This document shows, in pieces, positions 26,480-34,633 of a stretch of 64,000 nt of DNA. The notes beneath the pieces were generated by a model that was given only the letters and a program-made list of their open reading frames with translations, ran no database searches and had not been told where the DNA came from. Within the stretch, counting starts at the first letter, position 1. Each line of letters opens with the position of its first letter. Made by a program: the position numbers and the translations under genes. Origin of the DNA: Aquipluma nitroreducens (GTDB taxonomy: Bacteria; Bacteroidota; Bacteroidia; Bacteroidales; Prolixibacteraceae); the NCBI RefSeq assembly GCF_009689585.1, contig NZ_AP018694.1, forward strand, positions 1,999,001 to 2,063,000, in the 5' to 3' direction.

Positions 26480-27238
26480 ATGGAACGTAGAAAAAGCGAT
26501 AAACGGTTTTACTTTGGGGTCATACTGATTGTGGTGGGTGTTATCCTTATTCTCGAAAGATTGAATCTGATTCCAGAATCGATGGCTGACATGCTTATAT
26601 CATGGCAAATGCTTTTGATTGGTGTCGGCGTCCTTTCAGTGATTGGCGGCAACCGCACTGCCGGCACCATATTGATTGTTATAGGGGCAACTTTCATGAT
26701 TCCTGAATTAATAACAGTTCCTCATGAAATACGAAGAATATATTGGCCATTAATTCTAGTTGTCATTGGGATCTCCATATTAATGCGACAGCGCGACCAC
26801 CAAAGGCTGCGCCAGGGAAATGACCCAATTATAAATATTCCTGATGATGATGATCCAAAATCATCCAAATCAACATATAATGCTGACTCTTTCAACACAT
26901 TCGATGATTTCGTAATTTTTGGTGGCCGCGAAATTTTTGTCACATCGCAAGCTTTATCCGGAGGAAAAGCCACTTCTATTTTTGGTGGAATTGAATTCGA
27001 TTTGAGAAAAGCCACTCTTCAACCCGGAGGTGCAATTATTGATTGTGTAAGTGTATTTGGCGGTTGCGGCTTCAAAATCCCGATGGATTGGAACGTTCGT
27101 AACGAAGTTACAACCATCTTCGGTGCATTTACCGATAAACGTGGCGAAACGTATAACGACAGATACTACGACCCTTCCAAAACCCTGGTAATTAAAGGAC
27201 TTTCCCTGTTTGGTGGCATTGAAGTAAAACACTTCTAA
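26480..27238 (+). CDS. LiaF-like protein with membrane N-terminus
   Basis: 252 residues: four helices (about 12-28, 38-55, 60-76, 84-100) of the LiaI/LiaF transmembrane region, a charged linker containing IPDDDDPKS, then a cytoplasmic beta-solenoid-like LiaF domain with repeated FGG turns (VIFGGREIF, SIFGGIEFDL, SVFGGCGFKIP, SLFGGIEVKHF). In Firmicutes LiaF inhibits a histidine kinase. Here the gene is 5 bases upstream of a LytS-type kinase and its response regulator, so an analogous sensing partner role is likely but inferred. Confidence 0.82.
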   Translation: MERRKSDKRFYFGVILIVVGVILILERLNLIPESMADMLISWQMLLIGVGVLSVIGGNRTAGTILIVIGATFMIPELITVPHEIRRIYWPLILVVIGISILMRQRDHQRLRQGNDPIINIPDDDDPKSSKSTYNADSFNTFDDFVIFGGREIFVTSQALSGGKATSIFGGIEFDLRKATLQPGGAIIDCVSVFGGCGFKIPMDWNVRNEVTTIFGAFTDKRGETYNDRYYDPSKTLVIKGLSLFGGIEVKHF

Positions 27239-27243
27239 AAACC

Positions 27244-28296
27244 ATGAAACATCCGTTAACCCACAATTATCGACTACTTGGATTTTATGCCTTGTTCTGG
27301 GCAACGATTAGTGTTATCAACATCATACTTCAAGTCCTTTGGTATAATGTGCCACTGGTCTATTCGCTTCTTGATTCAGGCACCAACTACGTTTTGTATC
27401 CATTACTTGGATCAAGCATCTGGTATTCTATCCGTTATAATAGTCCGGAAGAAGTTTCGGTTGGCCGGCTCGTCATTTTCCACCTCATTGCAGCTTCTAT
27501 TTTATGTGCGATTTGGGTTTATATTAGTTATGCCATTTATCAGCCTTTCATTAGGGACAACAATACTTATCTGAAAGACGGACTTCCTTCCAAGATCTTT
27601 GCAGGCTATGTCATGTACGCCATTTACCTGGTCTTTTTCTATGCTGTAAATTATTATCAAAGCCTGAAGGAAAAAATCAAAAAAGAAAGCGAGTACAAAG
27701 CGCTCATCCGCGAAGCCGAATTGCAGGCATTGAAATCGCAAATCAATCCACATTTTCTGTTTAATAGTCTGAATTCCATTTCATCGCTTACGGTGAGTAA
27801 TCCAGAGAAAGCACAGGAAATGGTGATCAACTTGTCGACTTTTATGCGTTATTCGCTAATGCATAACGAAAAGGAAATGGTTTCATTTTCCAGAGAACTG
27901 GAAAATATAAAACTTTACCTGAGCATCGAAAAAGTTCGTTTTGGCAAAAAGTTAAATGCTGAATTTGAAATTGATACCCATTGTATGGAAGCCGAAATCC
28001 CCAATATGATTTTACAGCCCCTGTATGAAAATGCAATCAAATACGGTGTTTATGAAACAACCGACCAGGTAACCATTAAAACAATCTGTAACTGCGAAGG
28101 CAACTTCCTGAAAATTATCATCGTAAACGATTACGATGCCAGCACCATCAAGCGAAGGGGCGAAGGAATTGGCCTGAGAAACATCCGGAAGCGCATGGAA
28201 ATCATATACAACAGTCCGGATTTGATGAAAGTTACCGACAATAAAACCAACTTTGAAGTACAACTTATTATACCACAAAAACAAGCAGTGTCATGA
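27244..28296 (+). CDS. LytS-type sensor histidine kinase
   Basis: A 350-residue kinase of the His_kinase (PF06580) type: four N-terminal membrane helices without a sensor domain, a coiled-coil linker (YYQSLKEKIKKESEYKALIREAEL), the phospho-acceptor motif SQINPHFLFNSLN with H170, and a HATPase region (LQPLYENAIKYG ... RGEGIGLRNIRKRME). The absence of an extracellular sensor suggests it reads the membrane state directly or through the LiaF-like protein encoded 5 bases upstream. Its stop overlaps the response-regulator start by 4 bases, indicating translational coupling and a dedicated pair. Confidence 0.93.
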   Translation: MKHPLTHNYRLLGFYALFWATISVINIILQVLWYNVPLVYSLLDSGTNYVLYPLLGSSIWYSIRYNSPEEVSVGRLVIFHLIAASILCAIWVYISYAIYQPFIRDNNTYLKDGLPSKIFAGYVMYAIYLVFFYAVNYYQSLKEKIKKESEYKALIREAELQALKSQINPHFLFNSLNSISSLTVSNPEKAQEMVINLSTFMRYSLMHNEKEMVSFSRELENIKLYLSIEKVRFGKKLNAEFEIDTHCMEAEIPNMILQPLYENAIKYGVYETTDQVTIKTICNCEGNFLKIIIVNDYDASTIKRRGEGIGLRNIRKRMEIIYNSPDLMKVTDNKTNFEVQLIIPQKQAVS

Positions 28297-29051
28297 GCGA
28301 AAAATTACAAACCCTTATTATTGAAGACGAAGAACTAGCTCGCAACCTTTTACGCTCCTACTTAAAAGACCATGCCGACATTGAAGTCATTGGCGAATGC
28401 GAAAACGGATTCGACGGAGTAAAAGCAATCAACGAAAAGAAACCCGATCTGGTTTTTCTGGATATTCAGATGCCCAAAATTACAGGTTTCGAGATGATTG
28501 AACTCCTCGATTTTAAGCCGCAGATTATTTTCACCACCGCATACGACCAATATGCACTTAAAGCTTTCGAGCTTAATGCCGTTGATTATTTACTGAAGCC
28601 GTTCTCGAAAGACCGCTTACTCGCTGCCATCGAAAAAGTTCAGCATCGTATTGCGAATGAAGAAGATAATACCGAAAAGCTCGAAGAGCTTTCGAATTTC
28701 CGCCCCGGCGAAGAATTTATTGACCGTGTGGTAGTTAAGGACCGGCATAAAATTCACATCATCACGGTTGACCAAATCAGGTACGTGGAGTCGCTCGACG
28801 ATTATGTGATGATTTATACCAACGATGGCCGGCACATGAAGCAAAAAACGATGAAGTACTTCGAAACCAATCTCGACCCGAAAAACTTTATCCGGATTCA
28901 CCGTTCATACATCGTCCATGTCGACCATATCGCTGAGATTCAGCAGTATGAAAAAGAATCGTACATCGTTATCCTGAAGGATCAAAATAAAACCAAGCTC
29001 AAAGTGAGCAAAACCGGCTACAAAAAGATTAAGGAAGTGCTGCATTTCTAA
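28293..29051 (+). CDS. LytTR-family response regulator
   Basis: 252 residues: receiver domain 1-120 with acidic pocket (EDEE), phospho-acceptor D57 (LVFLDIQMP), T/K of the switch (TAYDQYALKAF, KPFSKDRL), then a LytTR DNA-binding domain from about 145 (DRHKIHIITVDQIRYVESLDDYV ... FIRIHRSYIVHVDHI). It partners the LytS-type kinase whose gene overlaps it. The operon ends with an intrinsic terminator at 29117. Targets unknown, perhaps envelope-stress genes. Confidence 0.94.
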   Translation: MSEKLQTLIIEDEELARNLLRSYLKDHADIEVIGECENGFDGVKAINEKKPDLVFLDIQMPKITGFEMIELLDFKPQIIFTTAYDQYALKAFELNAVDYLLKPFSKDRLLAAIEKVQHRIANEEDNTEKLEELSNFRPGEEFIDRVVVKDRHKIHIITVDQIRYVESLDDYVMIYTNDGRHMKQKTMKYFETNLDPKNFIRIHRSYIVHVDHIAEIQQYEKESYIVILKDQNKTKLKVSKTGYKKIKEVLHF

Positions 29052-29116
29052 TCCTAAATGAAAATATCAGGATGATTTTAAGCTCCATTCTGGCAACTTA
29101 AATCCCTGAAAAGAAT

Positions 29117-29145
29117 AAAGTTCTGCTATAATCGCAGGACTTTTT
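29117..29145 (+). terminator. Intrinsic terminator of the LiaF-LytS-LytTR operon
   Basis: AAAGTTCTGC / GCAGGACTTT stem (one G-T pair), 7-base loop, then TTTTTCT. Confidence 0.8.
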
Positions 29146-29154
29146 CTATTTTTG

Positions 29155-29724
29155 ATGAATCAATTCCGAAACCGTATGATTCAAATGTTTTTTTTGCTTC
29201 TGGTGTTTAATCCGCTCCTGTTCCTTTCCGAATTCAGTTCAGGAGTTAATAATGAAACCCTGGTTTTGATTATCATTATACTGTCGGTTCTTTTGCTTAT
29301 TGTTCTTGGATACGAACTCTTACGATTTCTTCGAAGCCGGAATTCTGGATTTCTTTCCATCTTTTTCAGGAAAATACAGTTGTCGGTTCATTTGGATAAA
29401 GACCGGCTATTTTACCCAAAAGTGTTGACATTGACCATCCGGAATACAGGAAATCAGGTCGTCGATATTAGCGCTCCAGTGCTGGAATACAAAAAAATAT
29501 GGTCGAAACGGAAATTTAAATTAAACGGAGTGAGCGGACAGCAAATTTACCCACTGCTTCTCGATCCGGGAAAAACCCACCGATTGCCAATTGAAACTGC
29601 AACATTTCAGCAATACGACAGCGAAATTAAATCGTATTACTGGGCACGTATTTATGTGTCGGACGTTGAAGGCCGGAAGTGGAAATCAAACGATGTAAAA
29701 CTTCGAAAAAGCCTGATAACCTAG
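29155..29724 (+). CDS. Membrane-anchored hypothetical protein
   Basis: A 189-residue protein not recognised as a named family. Two hydrophobic segments (about residues 9-25 and 34-57) are followed by a basic patch (LRFLRSRN) and a C-terminal soluble domain of about 120 residues rich in beta-strands (LTLTIRNTGNQVVDISAPVLEY, LLLDPGKTHRLPIE, YYWARIYVSDVEGRKW). The domain reads like an immunoglobulin-type fold with a 'NTG' turn, as in bacterial Ig-like domains. ATG 29155 is used; a TTG precedes it. The gene begins directly after a terminator and is followed by a hairpin repeat. Confidence 0.6.
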   Translation: MNQFRNRMIQMFFLLLVFNPLLFLSEFSSGVNNETLVLIIIILSVLLLIVLGYELLRFLRSRNSGFLSIFFRKIQLSVHLDKDRLFYPKVLTLTIRNTGNQVVDISAPVLEYKKIWSKRKFKLNGVSGQQIYPLLLDPGKTHRLPIETATFQQYDSEIKSYYWARIYVSDVEGRKWKSNDVKLRKSLIT

Positions 29725-29728
29725 AAAA

Positions 29729-29776
29729 GGGAAAGAGTCAATAGTCATTTGAAAAGTTTTTACTAATGACTCTTTA
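29729..29776. repeat. Hairpin repeat of the AAAGAGTCAT family
   Basis: GGAAAGAGTCAATAGTCATT and, after GAAAAGTTTT, ACTAATGACTCTTT form inverted arms. The in-frame ATG at 29766 (in aATGACTCTTT) belongs to this repeat, a reason to place the pullulanase start downstream. Confidence 0.65.
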
Positions 29777-29798
29777 CAAAAAACATAAGAAAACCCTG

Positions 29799-31742
29799 AT
29801 GAGAGAATGGAAATTTAATGGAGATGATTTTTTATCGTACCCTTACTACGGAGGCAATGACTTAGGCGTTACTTATTCCAAAACGCACACCACAATCAGG
29901 ATTTGGGCACCAACCGCGAATATAGTCGAATTACGCATTTACAAGCAGTCGCAGGGAGGTTCTGCCATTCGGATCGACCAGTTTGAACAGGGTGAAAACG
30001 GAACCTGGATCATCAACCTACATGGCGATTTAAACGGATATTTTTATACCATCAGGGTAAACGACAACATTGGATGGCTAAACGAAACACCGGGAATCGA
30101 CGCCAAGGCTGTTGGCATAAACGGGCATCGCGGTTTGATTTTTGATCCGGAACCAACAAATCCGGAAGGTTGGGACGATGACAAGAGAGTCCATTGTGAT
30201 CATGCTACCGATGCCATAATCTACGAGTTGCACGTTCGCGATTTTTCAATTTCTCCATCTTCAGGAATAACGAATAAAGGGAAATATCTGGCATTTACCG
30301 AATCAGGAACACTTTCTCCTGATGGACTAAAAACTGGAGTCGATCATCTCAAAGAGCTTGGTATTACTCATGTTCACCTGTTACCGGTTTACGATTTCTT
30401 TACCGTTGACGAACAAGCTCCGCACGAAACCTACAACTGGGGTTATGATCCACAAAATTTCAATGCTCCTGAAGGAAGTTATTCAACCAATCCAAATACA
30501 GCTACACGCATTCTTGAATTGAAGATGCTGGTTCAGGCACTCCACAAAGCTGGAATTGGTGTCATTTTCGATGTTGTTTACAATCATACCTATCATACCC
30601 GAAGGTCGTACTTCAACCAAACGGTACCCGGATATTATTATCGCCAGAAATCAAACGGCACTTTCTCGAATGCCAGCGGATGTGGAAACGAAATGGCCAC
30701 CGAACGTGGAATGGTTCATAAATTCATTCTCGATTCGCTCTATTATTGGGCTACCGAATTTCATGCCGATGGATTCCGGTTCGATCTGATGGGAATTTAT
30801 GATCTGGAAACGATGAATCAGATTAGGGCGCGGATGGATAGCATTTCACCGTCCATTCTTTTGTATGGCGAAGGTTGGACTGCCGATAAAAGTCCGTTAG
30901 CTGAAACATGGAGAGCTGTTAAAACAAATGTGTCGAGACTTTATCGTGTCGCTGTTTTTAACGACGATTTCCGTGATGGGTTAAAGGGTAATGGATTTGA
31001 TCCTAAAAGTAAAGGATTTGTTAGCGGAAAGACCATTCAGGAGGAAAACATTAAGTTTGGTATTGCAGGAGCTTGTTTCCATCCTCAAATTGTATATGGC
31101 TATGTTGAGCATTCCAAATCGCCGTGGGCTACCGAACCCTGGCAATGTGTGAATTATGCCTCGTGCCACGATAATTATACTCTGTATGACAAATTGGTTT
31201 TAAGTTCTCCGGAAGCGAGTGAGGAAGAAATTAGTCGCATGATTTTGCTGGCTGGAGCTTTGGTGCTTACATCCCAGGGAATTCCATTTTTACATGCCGG
31301 AACTGAAATGGCCTACTCGAAACAAGGCGACCACAATTCATACAAATCGGCCGATGAAATTAACCAGATCGATTGGAAACGAAAAAAAACCTATAATCAA
31401 ATATTTCAGTACTACCAGGCGCTCATCAATTTGCGAAAGACACATCCGGCTTTCCGTATGATTTCTGCCGATCAGATTCGGAAACATCTTATTTTTTCAT
31501 CAGATTATCAACCAGGAGTCGCCTCATACATGTTGGTGAATCATGCTAACGAAGATAAATGGAGAACCATCTTATTGGTTTTTAATGGAACCCGTCAACC
31601 AATTACCTTTAAACTACCTGATCGCATCGCATGGAGGGTTGTAGCTCGTGATACGACCATCAATTTGGAAAGCACTAAATATATTTCAGAAACTGAAATT
31701 GAAGTTTCCGGAATTTCGATGCTGATGTTGGTCGAAGATTAA
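29799..31742 (+). CDS. pulA: Type I pullulanase (GH13)
   Basis: A 647-residue alpha-glucan debranching enzyme without an evident signal peptide, so probably cytoplasmic and acting on glycogen or imported oligosaccharides. An N-terminal CBM48-like domain (VTYSKTHTTIRIWAPTA) precedes the barrel. The type I pullulanase signature YNWGYDP is at 212-218, and GH13 regions are I DVVYNH (258-263), II GFRFD with nucleophile D329, III YGEGW with acid E358, and IV SCHDN with D458. ATG 29799 is chosen because the earlier ATG lies in a repeat and adds a Lys-rich stretch unlike the family. Monocistronic; converges on the alanine-dehydrogenase-like gene 21 bases away. Confidence 0.93.
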   Translation: MREWKFNGDDFLSYPYYGGNDLGVTYSKTHTTIRIWAPTANIVELRIYKQSQGGSAIRIDQFEQGENGTWIINLHGDLNGYFYTIRVNDNIGWLNETPGIDAKAVGINGHRGLIFDPEPTNPEGWDDDKRVHCDHATDAIIYELHVRDFSISPSSGITNKGKYLAFTESGTLSPDGLKTGVDHLKELGITHVHLLPVYDFFTVDEQAPHETYNWGYDPQNFNAPEGSYSTNPNTATRILELKMLVQALHKAGIGVIFDVVYNHTYHTRRSYFNQTVPGYYYRQKSNGTFSNASGCGNEMATERGMVHKFILDSLYYWATEFHADGFRFDLMGIYDLETMNQIRARMDSISPSILLYGEGWTADKSPLAETWRAVKTNVSRLYRVAVFNDDFRDGLKGNGFDPKSKGFVSGKTIQEENIKFGIAGACFHPQIVYGYVEHSKSPWATEPWQCVNYASCHDNYTLYDKLVLSSPEASEEEISRMILLAGALVLTSQGIPFLHAGTEMAYSKQGDHNSYKSADEINQIDWKRKKTYNQIFQYYQALINLRKTHPAFRMISADQIRKHLIFSSDYQPGVASYMLVNHANEDKWRTILLVFNGTRQPITFKLPDRIAWRVVARDTTINLESTKYISETEIEVSGISMLMLVED

Positions 31743-31763
31743 ATTCTCTCACGTAGTTTTTCA

Positions 31764-32984
31764 CTAATACACCGCCAGTAACAGATCGATGTCTTTGTAA
31801 GGAATATTGAATTTTTCAGAGAGGTTTGAGTTGGTCAAAATTCCATTGTACACATAAACACCCTTTCGGAAACTCTTCGAGCTTTTAATGTAATTATCGA
31901 TCCCGCCAATTTCGCCAATGGAAATTAAAATAGGGATCAATACATTGCTTAGGGCAATTGATGCTGTGCGAGATACAATCGCCGGAAGATTTGGAACACA
32001 ATAATGAATTACACCATGTTCGATGTACGATGGATTATTCAGATCGGTACATCGTGTTGTTTCAAAACAACCTCCCTGACTTACATTCAAATCGATAATT
32101 ACCGACCCCGGTTTCATCTTTTTCACCATATCTTCCGATATCCGGAAAGGAGAAGGCATCGATATTGGCATTGCACCCAAAACTGCATCAGCCGATTTGA
32201 GCGCTTTTTGAACCACTTTAGGATAATACAATGAAGTGAAAATGCGTTGCGGTAGTTTCTCTTCCAGTTTCCGCAGCGAACTGATACTCTCATCAAAAAC
32301 TTTAACAATTGCGCCCATACCGAGAGCCGCACGCGCAGCAAACTCAGCAGCGGTACCTGAGCCAAGGATAACCAATTCGGTAGGCGAAATTCCGGTTACA
32401 CTGCCCAACAGCACGCCCTTTCCGCCGCGCGATTTGCTCATGTATTCGTTAAACAAAACAACGGAAGTACTCCCGGAAATCTGGCTCATAAGCTGAACAA
32501 TTGGCTTACGACCATCTTCGTCCTCCATATATTCGTAAGCAATATTTGTCAATTTCTTTTGCATCAGCTTCCCTATTGAACCTGCACAATGAGCATTAAT
32601 CTGTAAGTCGGAGATTAAGGCTTGGTGCCCCTTTAGTAAATCAATCTCGGACTCATCGAAAGGCGAAACACGTAGAATAATATCGCATTCAAATATTTCT
32701 TTTCGGTCATCCATAACTACTGCTCCTGCAGCCAAATACTCTTCATCGCTATAACTGGCAGCTTTCCCCGCACCTTTTTCAATCAATATATCGTGACCAT
32801 ACGAAACCAACAGTTCAACAGCTTGTGGAGTCAGCGCAACACGATACTCAACTTTATCCTTGTCCGAAGGAATTCCAATCCTGATCTTCTTGCCCTTTCG
32901 CCTGATTTCCAGCATTTCTTCCTTAGGCATCATGAATGTTGAGCCAACTACGGAATGTTCAGTTAATCTTTCCTTTTCGGTCAT
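31764..32984 (-). CDS. Alanine dehydrogenase-like NAD-dependent oxidoreductase
   Basis: A 406-residue protein of the alanine dehydrogenase/PntA N-terminal family, with a Bacteroidota-type N-terminal extension. The first domain begins IRIGIPSDKDKVEYRVALTP (substrate Arg present) and the NAD-binding Rossmann turn is VILGSGTAAEFAARAALGMGA. HYCVPNLPAIVSRTAS and YVYNGILTN near the end are typical. Two pyruvate-site positions look altered: where most members read K-V-K and T/S-x-L-H, this one has LRVSPF and SDLQINAH. Substrate could therefore differ from alanine. It is followed on the same strand by nothing obvious and lies upstream of a mobile-looking element. Confidence 0.8.
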   Translation of the reverse strand: MTEKERLTEHSVVGSTFMMPKEEMLEIRRKGKKIRIGIPSDKDKVEYRVALTPQAVELLVSYGHDILIEKGAGKAASYSDEEYLAAGAVVMDDRKEIFECDIILRVSPFDESEIDLLKGHQALISDLQINAHCAGSIGKLMQKKLTNIAYEYMEDEDGRKPIVQLMSQISGSTSVVLFNEYMSKSRGGKGVLLGSVTGISPTELVILGSGTAAEFAARAALGMGAIVKVFDESISSLRKLEEKLPQRIFTSLYYPKVVQKALKSADAVLGAMPISMPSPFRISEDMVKKMKPGSVIIDLNVSQGGCFETTRCTDLNNPSYIEHGVIHYCVPNLPAIVSRTASIALSNVLIPILISIGEIGGIDNYIKSSKSFRKGVYVYNGILTNSNLSEKFNIPYKDIDLLLAVY

Positions 32985-33020
32985 GGGTGGGAGTTATTAA
33001 ATTGAAAAATGTTTGGAATT

Positions 33021-33540
33021 GTCCGGAGTCAGAAGACCGAAGTCCGGAGTCAAAAATATATAAAATAGCAACGGCGATGAGTGAATGATAATCCTATTCA
33101 TTGAATCTTATCTTTAAATGCTACCATCATATTCATCAGATTGAAAGCAAACTCATAGTGTTTCAGAAATTCTTCTTCTGAAATATATTCCCGTCTTTTT
33201 GCTTTATGCAAGCAAGTAACCACCTCTGCAAGTGAGCGAATTGAATAGCCCATAAACTTTTTGAATTCAAGATTCGTTTGTCCAATAGAACCTTCTGAAA
33301 TATTTAATGCTATTGAATCCACAGCCCTCCTTATTTGAGAAGAAAGATTAAATATTTCTTCCCTTGGGAATTTGTATGCCACTGTATTTATGCTTTCTCC
33401 AAAATCCATTGATTTTTGCCAAATGGTCAGCTTTTCAAATTTGAAATCCATAACAATTTCTTTTGTGAGAATAATATATCTTAAAAAAGCTGAACATCTG
33501 AGGTGTCCGGTCTTCCGACTTCCATCTACTGACTTCCAAC
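33021..33540. mobile_element. Candidate element: four-helix-bundle gene within inverted repeats
   Basis: The left end (33021-33051, GTCCGGAGTCAGAAGACCGA then AGTCCGGAGTC) and the right end read on the minus strand (33540 down to 33505, GTTGGAAGTCAGTAGATGGA then AGTCGGAAGACCGGAC) align over about 28 bases as imperfect terminal inverted repeats. Between them is just one gene, the four-helix-bundle protein at 33098-33451. A solitary related repeat is at 17855-17886. No transposase is present, and I cannot see a clear target duplication. Confidence 0.5.
33098..33451 (-). CDS. Four-helix-bundle protein (23S rRNA IVP/Avd-like family)
   Basis: A 117-residue protein. LTIWQKSMDFGESINTVAYKFPREE, LSSQIRRAVDSIALNISEG and MGYSIRSLAEVVTCLHKAKRREYI are the hallmarks of the family first seen in intervening sequences of 23S rRNA genes and structurally like Avd of diversity-generating retroelements. 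These proteins form pentameric helical bundles and may bind nucleic acid; no enzyme activity is known. Here it is not in an rRNA gene but lies alone between two inverted repeats, which suggests that it travels with them. Base composition is lower in GC than its neighbours by eye. Confidence 0.88.
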   Translation of the reverse strand: MDFKFEKLTIWQKSMDFGESINTVAYKFPREEIFNLSSQIRRAVDSIALNISEGSIGQTNLEFKKFMGYSIRSLAEVVTCLHKAKRREYISEEEFLKHYEFAFNLMNMMVAFKDKIQ

Positions 33541-33567
33541 TTTTTATACGCAGATCCGGATAAACAT

Positions 33568-33990
33568 TTACACTTTTTGAGCTTCAACCAGCCTTACGCC
33601 TTTATCGCCTTCTTTTATTCTGACTTCGACAATTCCTTCAGGCAATAACTGTTCAATCATTTCGGGCCACTCGATAAAACAATAGTTTCCACTGTAAATA
33701 TAATCTTCATATCCCAGATCAAATGCTTCTTCAAGCTTTTTAATACGGTAAAAGTCAAAATGATAGATCAGTGAACCTTCAGTTGTAGAGTATTCATTGA
33801 TCAAAGCAAAAGTAGGACTTGTCACGTAATCATTCGAACCTAATTCTTGGCAAATGGCTTTAATAAATGTGGTTTTACCGGCTCCCATTGCTCCGTAAAA
33901 GGCAAATATTCGATCGTTTGGAAAATTATTCAGCAACATTCGGGCAGTTTCCTGAAGTGCTGATAAATCTGAAAGTTGAGTCTGAAACAT
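33568..33990 (-). CDS. tsaE: tRNA t6A37 biosynthesis ATPase TsaE
   Basis: A 140-residue P-loop protein with the Walker A motif GAMGAGKT (33-40), TSPTFALINEY (switch I-like SPTF), HFDFYR and the closing FIEWPE motif, all diagnostic of TsaE. It works with TsaB and TsaD to form N6-threonylcarbamoyladenosine in ANN-decoding tRNAs. It is a single gene on the minus strand, divergent from gcvH. In other Bacteroidota, as I recall, tsaE sits beside porX and an alanine dehydrogenase gene; here porX is 32 kb away. Confidence 0.95.
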   Translation of the reverse strand: MFQTQLSDLSALQETARMLLNNFPNDRIFAFYGAMGAGKTTFIKAICQELGSNDYVTSPTFALINEYSTTEGSLIYHFDFYRIKKLEEAFDLGYEDYIYSGNYCFIEWPEMIEQLLPEGIVEVRIKEGDKGVRLVEAQKV

Positions 33991-34061
33991 CGGAATCTAA
34001 ATTAATAGCGCAAATTAATAAAACTTCAGAGAATATGCATAACACTGACTTTTGTTAAAGG

Positions 34062-34089
34062 TTTGAATAAAAAAATTGTATTACTTTTG
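34062..34089 (+). promoter_or_regulatory. Promoter of gcvH
   Basis: TTTG (34062-34065) and TACTTTTG (34082-34089, TAnnTTTG) with a 16-base spacer, slightly short of the usual 19. The -7 box ends 29 bases before the gcvH ATG. Confidence 0.5.
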
Positions 34090-34118
34090 ATTCAGGATAA
34101 ACCGAAAAAAATTATCAT

Positions 34119-34499
34119 ATGAACAATCCGGAAAATTTAAAGTACACCAGCGAGCACGAATGGATTAGTGTGGAAGGTGATGTTGCATTGGTTGGAATTA
34201 CCTCATTCGCTCAAGGCGAATTGGGTGACATTGTTTTCGTCGAAATTGAAACTGAAGGTGAAACTTTGGCAAAAGGAGAAACTTTTGGAACTATTGAAGC
34301 TGTGAAAACAGTATCAGATTTGTTTATGCCTGTAGGTGGCGAAGTGATTGAATTCAATCCGGCTCTTGAAGCTTCTCCTGAACTCGTAAACAAAGATCCA
34401 TACGGACAGGGCTGGTTAATTAAAATAGCCATTTCGAACCAGGACGAACTTGGAGACTTACTAAGCGCCGCCGAATATCAAGCGATGCTCGAAGCTTAA
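34119..34499 (+). CDS. gcvH: Glycine cleavage system H protein
   Basis: A 126-residue lipoyl carrier of the glycine cleavage system. The lipoylated lysine is K63 in FGTIEAVKTVSDL. The start (YTSEHEWISVEGDVALVGIT) and end (KDPYGQGWLIKI) are typical. It shuttles the aminomethyl group between GcvP, GcvT and Lpd, whose genes are not in this window. Monocistronic: own promoter and two downstream hairpins. Confidence 0.97.
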   Translation: MNNPENLKYTSEHEWISVEGDVALVGITSFAQGELGDIVFVEIETEGETLAKGETFGTIEAVKTVSDLFMPVGGEVIEFNPALEASPELVNKDPYGQGWLIKIAISNQDELGDLLSAAEYQAMLEA

Positions 34500-34509
34500 A
34501 AAAACATAT

Positions 34510-34541
34510 GGCTGTCCACAAATGACAGCCTATTTCCTATT
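34510..34541 (+). terminator. Hairpin after gcvH
   Basis: GGCTGTC-cacaaat-GACAGCC (34510-34530) followed by TATTTCCTATTTTT. A moderate intrinsic terminator 10 bases after the gcvH stop. Confidence 0.6.
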
Positions 34542-34573
34542 TTTATTCCGGATCAGACTAGTGATCTAAGAAA

Positions 34574-34605
34574 AAAAAGCCTGCTTTGTACAAAGCAGGC
34601 TTTTT
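34574..34605. terminator. Bidirectional terminator between gcvH and infB
   Basis: A perfect 32-base palindrome, AAAAAGCCTGCTTTGT and its exact complement, with A/T tracts on both sides. It serves gcvH on the plus strand and infB (stop at 34634) on the minus strand. Confidence 0.9.
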
Positions 34606-34633
34606 GATTTATGAGAAAATGTTGGTTGCTGAA

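Noticed and set aside
33021-33540. Classical insertion sequence around the four-helix-bundle gene
   Set aside because: No transposase and no clear target duplication; kept only as a candidate non-classical element.
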